A stretch of DNA of 64,000 nt, from NCBI RefSeq assembly GCF_021730395.1, contig NC_069362.1:68465501-68529500 (forward strand). Direction: 5' to 3'. Below, one piece after another: positions 24,601 to 36,600 of the stretch. The position numbers and the translations under genes were made by a program. The notes under the pieces were generated by a model. The model did not search any database, was not told where the DNA came from, and was given only the letters and a program-made list of their open reading frames with translations. Source of the DNA: Mercenaria mercenaria. Taxonomy: Eukaryota; Mollusca; Bivalvia; Venerida; Veneridae. Numbering within the stretch: the first letter of the stretch is position 1; every line of letters starts with the position of its first letter.

Positions 24601-27600
24601 AACATCCCAATCTGACTATTTATATAACCTGACCAAGATTCTATAAATAATACATCTTCTGTGTAAGTATGACATTAAATAAATAATACTAGCTTAAATG
24701 AGCACACTGCCAATTTTTGCAATTCTTTGAAATCCAAGGGCTACTACTTTGAAGACACCTATCTGATAACCTAGATTTTATAGAGATATACACTTTCTAT
24801 AACTTTAGTCAAGTTTTGAGAATATACTGTGATATCATTTATATTCATGGGGGACTAGGATTTCATGTTATTCTTGAAAAAAAAAAACAAAAAAAAAACA
24901 AGCAAGCAAGTATGGTAAAACTTCCATCCATTTTATGTTTCAAATATGAAATCTACAATTTCAAATCCCTGTGAAACAGCTGTTCTGTCTAAAAGCATGA
25001 AATTCCTTACCAACAATTTAAATATCTTCACAGTATGTAATAGTTATTAATAGTTGTTATTCGAGGAATAGGTCTGCATGGCGTCTATAGACCTATGAGG
25101 ACTTTGTGAACCAAGCAAGCTGATCATTGGTGCAAAGTTGTTTTTTCAAAATCTATCCCTGAACAACAGAGTTACAGAACTGACACAAAATCAGAATGGA
25201 CATTCATTAAAGGGAGATAATTCAAAAAGTAAGACGAGTAGATTTAAGGTTCTTGCATGTGACACATCATCATGTCATATTGATCATTTGTGAAAAGTCT
25301 TTTTGTAATCCATCTATGAATGAACAAGTGCTGTTCGTAAGACAGCCAATGCTCAGCTATTCGAAATATTGTCCAAGAAGCAAGAAAATATTACTTAAAA
25401 TGTTAAAACATCAAAAGAGTTTTAAGTTTAAAAGGGGACATAATTTGACCAAAATGCAGGTCAAAGTTATGAGACTTGATGCTATCAACAAGTTTTATAA
25501 CCCCGAAGGCACATGTGAAGTTTCAACTTAATATCTGCATTTGTTCTGCAGATAGTAACTTGCACGCAAAACTTAAACCAGAATTTTCTAAGTCCAAAAG
25601 GGGGCATAATTTGCCCAAAATACATGTCAAGAGTTATGGGACTTGATCCAGTGAGGTTGGTAATTAATCTAGAAAACGAAAAAATATAAGTTTCAAATCT
25701 ATATGCCTTTAAGTAATAGCTGTATGTACTTGCATGCAAAAGCCCCATGTGGTTCTGGGACGATCTGTGTATGAAAAGACTTGGAACCACTGCCTTACCC
25801 TTGCATGATCGTAAGAGGCGACTAATAGGGTCTTAACACTTGGTTTTGCTGTAACTCTGTGATTCCAGCAGGTATGCAAATTTTGATTCCACATCTCGTG
25901 TTTTTATTTCGATGTAAATGAGATGTGAAACCAAAATTTGTAATCCTGTTTGGCGCTATATAACCTATACTGTGTTGGTGCGCCGTAAAACCCAAATAAA
26001 TAAATAAATAAAAGGGGCATAATTTGGCTAAAATGCAGGTCAGAGTTATGGGACTTGATGCTATCAACTAGTTCTATAACCTTAAAGGCACATGTGAAGT
26101 TTCAATTCAATATCTGCATTAGTTTTGGAGACAGTAACTTGCATGTAAAACTTTAACCAGAATTTTCTAAGTCCAAAGGGGGGCATAATTCGCCCAAAAT
26201 ACATGTCAGAGTTATGGGACTTGACCCAGTGTGGTTGGTAATTGATCTAGAAAAATAAAAAATGAGTTTCAAATCTATATGCCTTTAGTAATAGCTGTAT
26301 GTACTTGCACGCAAAACTTTAACCAGGATTTTCTAAGTCCAAAAGGGGGCATAATTTGGCCAAAATGCAGGTCAGAGTTATGGGACTTGATGCTATCAAC
26401 TAGTTCTATAACCCTGAAGACACATGTGAAGTTTCAATTCAATATCTACATTAGTTTTGGAGATATAAACTTGCATGTAAAACTTTAACCAAAATTTTCT
26501 AAGTCCAAAAGAATTTGCCCAAAATACATGTCAGAGTTATGAGACTTGACCCAGTGAGGTTGGTAATTGATCAAGAAAAATAAAAAATAAGTTTCAAATC
26601 TATATGCCTTTTAGGAATAGCTGTATGTACTTGCACACTAAACTTTAACCAGGATTTTCTAAGTCCAAAAGGGGGCATAATGTGCTCAAAATACATGTCA
26701 GAGTTATGGAACTTGACCCAGTGAAGTTGGTAATTGACTTAGAAAAAGAAAAATTAAGTTTCAAAGCTATATGCCTTTAAATGATAGCTGTATGTACTTG
26801 CATGCAAAACTTTAATAAAGCTGTGATGCCGATGCACACGCCAGGGTGAGTAGAATAGCTAGACTATTCTTTGAATAGCCGAGCTAAAAACTGACTGGTC
26901 ATAAAGTTGGGACAAATGAACCAACAGACAGACGCTGCAGTTACTATACCACCCCAAAGGGGAGGGCACAAACAAGAGCTGTCACAGGAGACAGCGTGCT
27001 CGACTTTTTCGAAGCTGGATAGTGGAACTGGGCACATCTGAGGAGGCTGGAGCTGTCACTGGAGTGTTTAATGACTCCAATGTAGATGAAGATATTGGAC
27101 AATAGCTTGAGTCTGTGTCAAGAGTATTAAGTGATAAGAGAGATAAAGTGTATCAAAACATTAAATATAAGCATAATTCTAAGCAAAAAGGGGGCATAAT
27201 TCATAATCCATTCAAATCCATTTAGTAGTAACTGAGATATAGTGAAAAATCTCATAACTTATTTATTTATATGGTTACTAGAATAAAAATTTCAAAAGTG
27301 ATTCTTTAATATATTTTGTACATAATCCGAAAGAAAACATGATACAAAAGCACTAATGCAAAATCCACTGTCACTATTGCAACGTCGGGTGATGCTAATC
27401 GGGGCAAATTCGGAAAATCGCGAAACATGTCAAGTGTTTACAATTGTGTCTTTAAAGAGTACATAAAGACATATTCTCAACGTAAAACACTGCCCAAAAT
27501 ATATGTGCATCTTTCGCGCCCTTTAGTCAATTCCTGCGTAACGTCATGAGCTGAAATCTGACGTCATTTCCGTAAACAACAGAAGTAGAGAACATTCGTC

Positions 27601-30600
27601 TTGCTGAAGCCATCAATATGGCACTTGAACAGCTATATTCCATGAAGTTTTGTGTATTAATGGGAAAAACAAAATCAGAGACACTCTCCATGACCATAGA
27701 CAATTACAGCAAAAATTCAATGATGAAAACCAGCATATAAGAGTGGTTCACATCTTCAAGAACGATCCTTTGCACGATGTTGCCGACCGCCCAAGATCTG
27801 GATGCCCATGCACGTCAGGAAAAGCAGACGAAATTAGGGAGTTGTTGCAGAGTGATAGAAGGCTTACAATACGGAAGACTTAGCACGTCGACAGTCCATT
27901 CAATAGTTACTAGGGAGCTCGGCATGTCTAAGGTATGCGCTCAATGGATTCCTGGAATTCTAACACTTGAACAGAAAAATCAGAGAGTAGAAGACGCCAA
28001 GTCATTTCTTAGGCAGTATCGTAACCATGGCTACCGCTTCACAAACACAATAATCACTGCAGATGAAACATGGATTAGTGTATATGACCCAGAAAATAAA
28101 AAAAGACTCATGCATGTGGAAACATCCAGATTCACCATCACCAGTAAAGGCCTTAGTGAACCGCTCAACAAAGAAGCTAATGTTCATCATTTTCTTTGAT
28201 TCGAGAGGCGTGGTTCTGTGTCATGCGGTACCAGCAGGGAAGACGGTCACAGCAAATTATTATTCGAAGGTAATTGTAGAACTTAAATGTTGATACATGT
28301 ATATGTTATGAAAATGTATTTTACTGTTGTAATAAATATTTGATGTCACGAGAAAATCATTTGGTACGATAATTTTATCACAATTTCAGGTTATCAAGCG
28401 TGATCTGGTACGAGCAGTGAAGAAGAAAAGACAGGAACTTGATGGCAAATTCCTATTACATCAAGACAATGCACCGTCCCATTCCTCTGTGGTCACCAAA
28501 CAACACTGAGAGAGTTGAGAATTGACACAGTGAAGCATCCTGCATATTCCCCGGATCTAGCACTGTGCGATTTCTGGCTCTTTCCCACCTTGAAATCAGA
28601 GCTGCGCGGCAGTAGGTTTAATGATGTTGATGACTTACCCACCGTTGTCCGGGAAACACTGCATAAAATTCCAAAGGAGCATTTCAGGTCATCCTTTGGC
28701 AAGTGGATTTGTAGGTGGGAGAAATGTGTATCATGCAAAGGCAAATATTTCGAAAAGATGTAAATTTTAGAGGTGTCAGACAGGCTTTTCAGATGCAATC
28801 ATGAGTAGTTTGCCCCGCCCAACGTTACCATAGAGACTGTGGATCTTGAAAGGGTGCAATTTGTATCATTTTGTCATTTGGATTATGTACAAAATATATC
28901 AAAGTATCACTTTTAGAATTTTCATTCTAATAACCATATAAATAAATAAGTTATGAAATATTTCTGGATACTTTTCAAACACCCCTCGTAGGTTTGAAAA
29001 AAACAGAAGATATTATTAGTATACTGCAAAATTGAGTAATGGTGACCTTTCAACTTGACATCCAACATTTAATTCTGACTGCTTACAGAAAGTAAGCAAA
29101 AGAATTATAACACCATTCCGACTCCACTTCACCCACCATGTCTCTCCAAGGCACAGTCACAATGACTTTATAATATGTTTTAAGATTTTCAAGAGATTTT
29201 CGAACTTTTAAACATTATTTAAAGTAGTTTTGTACCTTCCCTCCATCTACCCAGTACATGTAGTACTGTTTCTTGTAACAGTTATTCTATGGATTGAGTC
29301 ATACTTCTCAATGAATTATAATATATATTTTTACAGAATAACTCTTTTATCTGTTGTTTGGTTTAATTTAAGTCACAACATCAGGTATGGAAAAACAGCA
29401 ATTTTCCTGCTTTTATCAAGATTGACATTCCCGGTTGTCAACCAAGGCATTATTTTAACCAAGAAACAACAACACTCTGACAGCAAGCCAGAATTTTGCT
29501 CACTCATATGAAAGAATTCTTTTGATCAACAGCTGTTACAGGGAAGTGATTCAACTTTCAACAGTTCTGACATAAAGACCCACCATCAAGCCGAAGCTGT
29601 GTTTCTCTGTTGTATCTAGTCAATGCTGTCTTTCCGTGATATGGTATTATACCTACCTAAAGTACTGTTCAAGCCCTGGTACAATTATTGTAATACTTTT
29701 GTCTGGTAGACAGGACTTCATCTGGTTGACATAACCTCTTACTGTAATACCTTCATTAAGCTGACCTCTCTGCTTCTGTAATGTAAAACATATTATTATT
29801 TCTCTCCTTTTACAGAGTTTTATGCCAATTTTCAACACCACCATAGTAATAAAATATAATCTTACCTATAATGACATTTCTATCAAGTAAAACAGGCAAA
29901 TTCAGTCAATTTGTATCTTTAGCCTAATGGGATAAAGTTTCACCTTTAGAAAACATTCTCTGTCAACAAAAAGCCCTCATCTTTTTCAAAATGGATGTCA
30001 GTTTGGTCCCAATGTGTCATTCCTTACTAAAGCTATTTAGCTGAAACAGCTTAGTGATACATTTTTAGAAAAAAGTACCTCATTTCTAACAGAAGTTATT
30101 TGGTACAACATTTCATATTTTAAGTAGTACTACGTAATTATGTAAAGATGACCCTGACCAAAGCAAACAAAAAATGCAACAGAATCTTAGTCTCTGTGCA
30201 AGATGCCTTACTATGGAGTTTAGTTAAAAGTTCCACGCAAGCTTCCCAAATTCTATGTTTGGTTACAACACCTTATTTCTAAGAGATGTTATTGCACAGA
30301 AACAATTTTCTTCTTTCAGTAACGGGAACATTAACCTGCACCCCAAAAGCCAGAATGCATACCTCACTCTCCAAGAAAGCCACGTGTCCTAAGCTAAACA
30401 ATGCCATTTGCAAAGTTATAAACTAACATTATACAGTAAACATTATACAAAGGATCATAACTTTTGTCTACATAAGGCAATCAAACTGAAATCTGCAGGG
30501 CCATACATGTATATCTCTAAAGCAAAAATTTAAGGGGCCATAACTCCGGAACCCATGATGAGATCAGTTTTCGAAAGGAACCAGGATATTATGCCAGTAC

Positions 30601-33600
30601 AAGTTGTGTGAAAGTTTGATTAAAATTGAGTGCAAAATGTGGTCTCTATCATGTTCACAAGAAATTGTGTACAGATGAAGAGCAATCACAAAAGCTCACC
30701 TTGTCACTGTGTGACAGGTGAGCTAATACAACGATTCCTCTGAAAGGTTTTACTTTATTGTATTCTGTACAAGTGTCTCCATATTTGTTAATGGACAAAC
30801 TGCAAATGCAATTATTAGTATTAAGACAAACAGTTATTGAAATATAACAGAAAAGAGTCTACCAAGGCTTTGATTAGTTTTGGGAGAATTTTTGGGTGTA
30901 CCTATACCAAAGATGCAGCAGTGACAGTCTGGCAGGAAATCATTCTTCGAGTATATAAAACTGGTAATGTGACAGATTAGGTCCTCAATTATATTAATTA
31001 GTTCCTCAAGAATATTAACTGGTACTGTGAAAGACAAGGTCCTCAAATATATCAAATGGCACTATGAAAGATTAGGTCCTCAATTATATTAATTAGGTCA
31101 ACAAGTATATTAACTGGTACTGCGAAAGATAATGTCCTGAAATATATCAACTGGCACTGTGAAAGATTAGGTCCTCAATTATTTTAATTAGATCCTCAAG
31201 TATATTAACCTGTACTGTGCAAGAATATGTACTACAGAAATAACTTACCAGTTTGAAAGTGTTGACCATATGTACAAAGTCTGTGACAGGTATCACAGCC
31301 ATCATTTCTTGCTCCTCGATATCACTGTGAACTGTCTCTACCTGCAGAGTTATATACAAACATGCATAAAATCAATTATAGGTATGCACATCTAGTATCT
31401 CTATGAACTGTCTCTATCTGCAGGGTAATAATTATACAAATATGTATAAAATCAGTTATAGGTATGCACATCTAGCATCTCTATGAACTGTCTCTATCTG
31501 CAGGGTAATAATTATACAAACATGTATAAAATCAGTTATATGTATGCACATCTAGTATCTCTATGAACTGTCTCTATCTGCAGGGTAATAATTATACAAA
31601 TATGTATAAAATCAGTTATAGGTATGCACATCTAGCATCTCTATGAACTGTCTCTATCTGCAGGGTAATAATTATACAAATATGTATAAAATCAGTTATA
31701 GGTATGCACATCTAGCATCTCTATGAACTGTCTCTATCTGCAGGGTAATAATTATACAAATATGTATAAAATCAGTTATAGGTATGCACATCTAGCATCT
31801 CTATGAACTGTCTCTATCTGCAGGGTAATAATTATACAAATATGTATAAAATCAGTTATAGGTATGCACATCTAGCATCTCTATGAACTGTCTCTATCTG
31901 CAGGGTAATAGTTATACAAATATGTATAAAATCAGTTATAGGTATGCACATCTAGTATCTCTATGAACGGTCTCTAGCTGTTATAAATATTTACAAAACA
32001 GCCATCATTTCCAGGTCTTGTGAACTGTTTTTTACTGCAACATCATTTTATCAAAAGGCAGCATTTCCAGGTGATGTGAACTGTCACTACCTTCAATAAT
32101 CATTTACAAAGCAGCTAGCATTTTAAGGTGCTGTGAACCATCTTTTCTGGCACGAAACTTTTTTTTTTAAGCAATCAGCATTTCCAGGTCCAATGAACTG
32201 TCTCTATTTGTAATGAACATTTACAAAACAGTCAGCATTTCCAGGTCATGTGAGCTGTCTCTACAGCAAAAGATCTTAGGCATAACTCCAAAGCCTTCGA
32301 GACAATCAGTCCGGTTACAGAACTTGGAGATATTATACCCACAAACATTGTGATCCAGCTTAGTAGAACTCCACCAAGGCCAGTCCCAAGCCCTGGCTGA
32401 AGAAGGAGGAGGGTTGGGTGTAGGGCCAGCAACCCTACCCTGTAAAACCAAGCTCACTACAGAAACCAACACTACTGAACAAAGGATGGATCTACGGAAT
32501 CGACCCTGGCGAGAGCTCATGACGTGGAGTAATCTGCAGACCAATTTACTCTCACCGAAGAACGTTACGCGGATTGCGACTTGGAATGTGAGAACGCTCT
32601 ATGAAACTGGACGGACTGCACAAGTGGCTAGGGAAATGGAAAGATACCAACTAGATATTCTCGGGATGAGTGAAGTGCGGTGGACGGGTTCAGGGAGACT
32701 TTGCTTTGCATCCGGTCAGACCCTTTTATATTCTGGTCCAGCAGAAGGAAGTGCCCATGATGGCGTTGGTTTTCTCATCAGCAAGAGGACAAGTAAATGC
32801 CTCATGGAATGGGAATCAGTTAATGACAGGATTATCACAGCACGTCTCTGGTCAAAGTTTCAAATGACTTTAGTTCAATGCTACGCTCCATCTAACCAGG
32901 CGGATCAGCAAGTAAAGGATGATTATTACCAACAACTTCAGGGTGTAATTGACAATGTGGCAAAGAGAGACATAGTGTTAGTGATGGGTTATATGAATGC
33001 GAAAGTAGTTCACGATAACGTAGGGAGAGACAGTGTTATGGGCAAGGAAGGTGTTGGCCCCTTGATTGAGAATGGAGAACTATATGCGGACTTTTGTGGA
33101 AACAATGATCTTGTGCACCAGAATGGACAAGAGGAACAGGGTAGACCAGCTGGCCACAGACACGGGACTTATCACCAAGGACGAGATCATGGATGCAGTT
33201 GGGATGCTGAAGAATGGTAAAGCCCCAGGCCTCGGCGGGATCCCACTAGAAGCCCTAAAAGCTGATCGCAAAACAACTGCAGATCTACCTTTCCCCTCAC
33301 TTCACTGTCTCAACAGGTGTGCATCAGGGTTGTTTGTTGTCTCCACTGATCTTCTCACTAGTGGTCGACTGGATCACGAAGACTGTGATCAGAGAGCCTA
33401 GGGGGCTTAGTAACAGTGGACCTTCACGAAGCAATTGGAAGATCTCGACTTTGCAGACGACATAGCTCTCTTGTCCCACACTCACCAACACATCCAGGAA
33501 AAGACACAGAGTCTGGACCTAACAGCCAAGCAGACAGGGCTCCACATCAACATCAGGAAAACAAAGAGCATGAGAATCAACAACAGGAATGAATCTCAGG

Positions 33601-36600
33601 TTACAATGGATAATTAGCCAATTGATTAAGAGTTTCACTTACCTTGGCAGTGTTGTGAGCAAGACAGGGGGCTCTGATGAAGATGTTAAAACCAGGATTG
33701 GAAAAGCAAGAGGTGCCTTCAACTCCCTATCCAAGATCTGGAGCAGCACAATTATTCGGCTGAAAACGAAGATAAAAGTTTTCAACTCCAATGTAAAGTC
33801 AGTTTTGCTGTACGGTTCCGAGACACGGAAGCACTCCAAGAGTACTGAACATAAGCTCCAAGTCTTTATCAACAACTGTCTCCACAGAATCCTAAAAATA
33901 AGTTGGCCAGAGAGAATTTCAAATGAAGAGCTCTGAAGGAGGACCGAGCAGAAGTCAGTAATACTCTCCATCAAAGAAAGAAAGTGGAGATGGCTGGGTC
34001 ACATTCTGCGAAGAGAACAGGCAAACATCACCCGCCAAGCTCTTGACTGGAACCGACAGGGCAAATGAAAACGAGGTCCACCAGCACTGACCTGGAGAAG
34101 AACCCTGGATGCTAAGTTGCGGACAGTCAGGCTTTCATGGGGCGAGAAAAAGAAAAAGGCAGAAAACAGAGACGACTGGAGGACAGTGGTGAAGGCCCTA
34201 TGCCCACCCGTGGGCGAAGAGGAATAAGTAAGTAAGTTAGTAGACACTGGACAAAAAGTGCTAAGAGAGAGACCTGACACTGTCAATTTTTGCAATAGTG
34301 TGCATTAAAAGAGTCATAACTCCAGACACTGAGGATCCAGCTGGTTTAGAAACTTGGCCAAAATATTTTACCCATAAACCTTATGACCAAGTTTGATGAA
34401 CATTTGATAAGAACTGCTTAAGTTAGAAAGCAAACACTGTGAGATTTCATACTTTTCAGTAATTCAAGGGCCATAACTCCAGAGCCAGATGGTAATATAT
34501 AACAGGAGCACCCCAATGTGAAGCAATATATGCCCGAAAGGTATGACTTTTGACCCCTAAGTGTGACCTTGACCTTAAAGTGAGTCATCCAAAACATGCA
34601 CTCTGCACGTCATCTCTATGAGGTGGACATTTGAGCCAAGGTTTTTTAAAATCCTTCAAACAGTTCAACAGTTACAGAGTGGACACAAAACAAACTCATA
34701 TGACCTTTGACTCCAAAGTGTGACCTTGACCTTGAAATGAGCCATCCAAAACATGCGCTCTGCACTTCATCTCTATGTGGTGAACATTTGTGCCAAGTTC
34801 CTTTAAAATCCTTCAAGCAGTTCAAGTTACAGAGCGGACACAAAACAAACTCATAAGACCTTTGACTACTAAGTGTGACCTTGACCTTGAAGTAAGCCAT
34901 CCAAAACATGCGCTCTGCACGTCGTCTCGATGTGGTGAACACTTGTGTCAAGTTTCTTTGAAATCCTTCTTGGGGTTCAAGAGTTACAGAGCAGACACTA
35001 AATTGCTGACAGACAGACACTGGCGTCATAACATAATACATCCTTCAGGCATATAAAGACTAATTCAAGCTACCATAACCGGTACTACATTTCAGGGATG
35101 ATACCTTCATATCTGCTGACATATTGCACTCTGTGACTTGTCTACGCCACATGATTGTAAATGGTAACGGAAGCTCTTTTGTTTCACATGTAACCCCTAG
35201 TTCTTCACACGCCTTGAACAGAACCACTCCCAGCCCACAGGTATTCACCACATGGGTGTCTATCAGTACTTTAATATACTGAAAACAGATATAAGATTTT
35301 GTTACATCTTTAACATCTTTTCTTAACAGAGAATGTTACTGAGAAAATTTTTCAATTCAGTCCCTCACTGATATAGAATATAATGAAATACATCAGAGTA
35401 AGTCACAAGAACTATGGACATGTTAATAAAACTTTATAATGATATGTAACAAAGTTCCTTATTTATATAATATTATAATCCATTTTCCTCACACTGTCAA
35501 TTTATATATTCATAAACATCACAATGTATATTTTTTCATCTTTTTTTTTAGGTGCACATGGAAGGAAGTCCTTCTTAATGCCTTATTAACTTATCATACA
35601 CTTTTCCATCACTTGCACTGGTGGTAAGCGATCGTCACAGATATGTACAAATACTAAAAAACATGCATACAAACAATTCTGCATCTATCATCACTGTTAA
35701 ACTTAACATCAACAAGATCTGTTTAAAAATATGTTTTAAACGTGGACTTTTTTCCATAACAAACATATCTAACTGCAAACTTTGTGATAAATAGCCTGGC
35801 TGAGTAGTTCCCTTTTAAATTTATTTTCTAATTAATCTGCCAATTCTAGTAAAACTTAAAGCGGCATGCCTGAGGCAGGACCAGATCTTTCGACAAAAAA
35901 AAAAATAATTTTTTTTTAAGATATCTTGAAATAAATGCTATATTTCTTAAGAAGGCTTTAAAACTCAAGTACTGACAAACTTTATGTTACGGAAACACTG
36001 TTTTTACTACTTTTTACGATGAAAATCGAAAAGCGTTTGTCACGCTTTTACTCCAGGTAAACTGTCTCGATTATAAATATCTATATTTTGAAGTCATTAT
36101 TCACTACTTCAGCTATAGCACTATTGGTTACGACGACGGGAAAATGTCTTTATTGTCGCGGCGGTCCGAGGTTCGATTCCCGATGCGGTCATCTTTTTTT
36201 CTTGATTTGGAACTTTTAAAATATTTTAGAATCAAAAATTCATATTCTAATGTTCGTAATATGACCAAACTTCAATCTGAAAGAAAGATAATTTTTTAGC
36301 CGAATCTCGAGGCATGCTGCTTTAAGAGTAATACTGCATAGTATTTCTACCATTGTCCAGTTGATAAAGGGAAAATCATTTTTGAAGTCTACAATACCCA
36401 GCCTCCACAAACCTTCAAACATGATCCCACAGCAAACTGCTTCTTGGATTCTCTCTCTACTTTTCTCATTTGCTTTTCTGCTTCTTTAGCTGCCTTTTGT
36501 TTTTCTCGCTCTTCCCTCTTCTCCTGGCATAAGAAATGAATGGAACGTTTAATTACCATTTGTATATTTTACATTCATATGTCAATCAGTTAATCAGACC

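Larger units (their letters stand above)
27245..28988 (+). mobile_element. mariner-family DNA transposon with very long TIRs
   Basis: The element is about 1.75 kb. Inverted repeats of roughly 125-130 bp lie at about 27245-27378 and 28838-28969, sharing 'ataacttatttatttatatg' and 'atattttgtacataatcc'. The right end reads CACCCCTCG followed by TA (28989-28990), as expected of a TA-target mariner. The matching outermost bases are missing on the left, where family O sequence directly abuts. The interior holds a decayed DD34D-type transposase. It sits in EME1 intron 5. Confidence 0.85.

Noticed and set aside
31249-31977. CRISPR-like regular array
   Set aside because: The 80-bp units are directly tandem with no variable spacers, and the setting is an animal intron.
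33639-33974. A minus-strand 111-codon frame
   Set aside because: It is the antisense shadow of the LINE C-terminal region.
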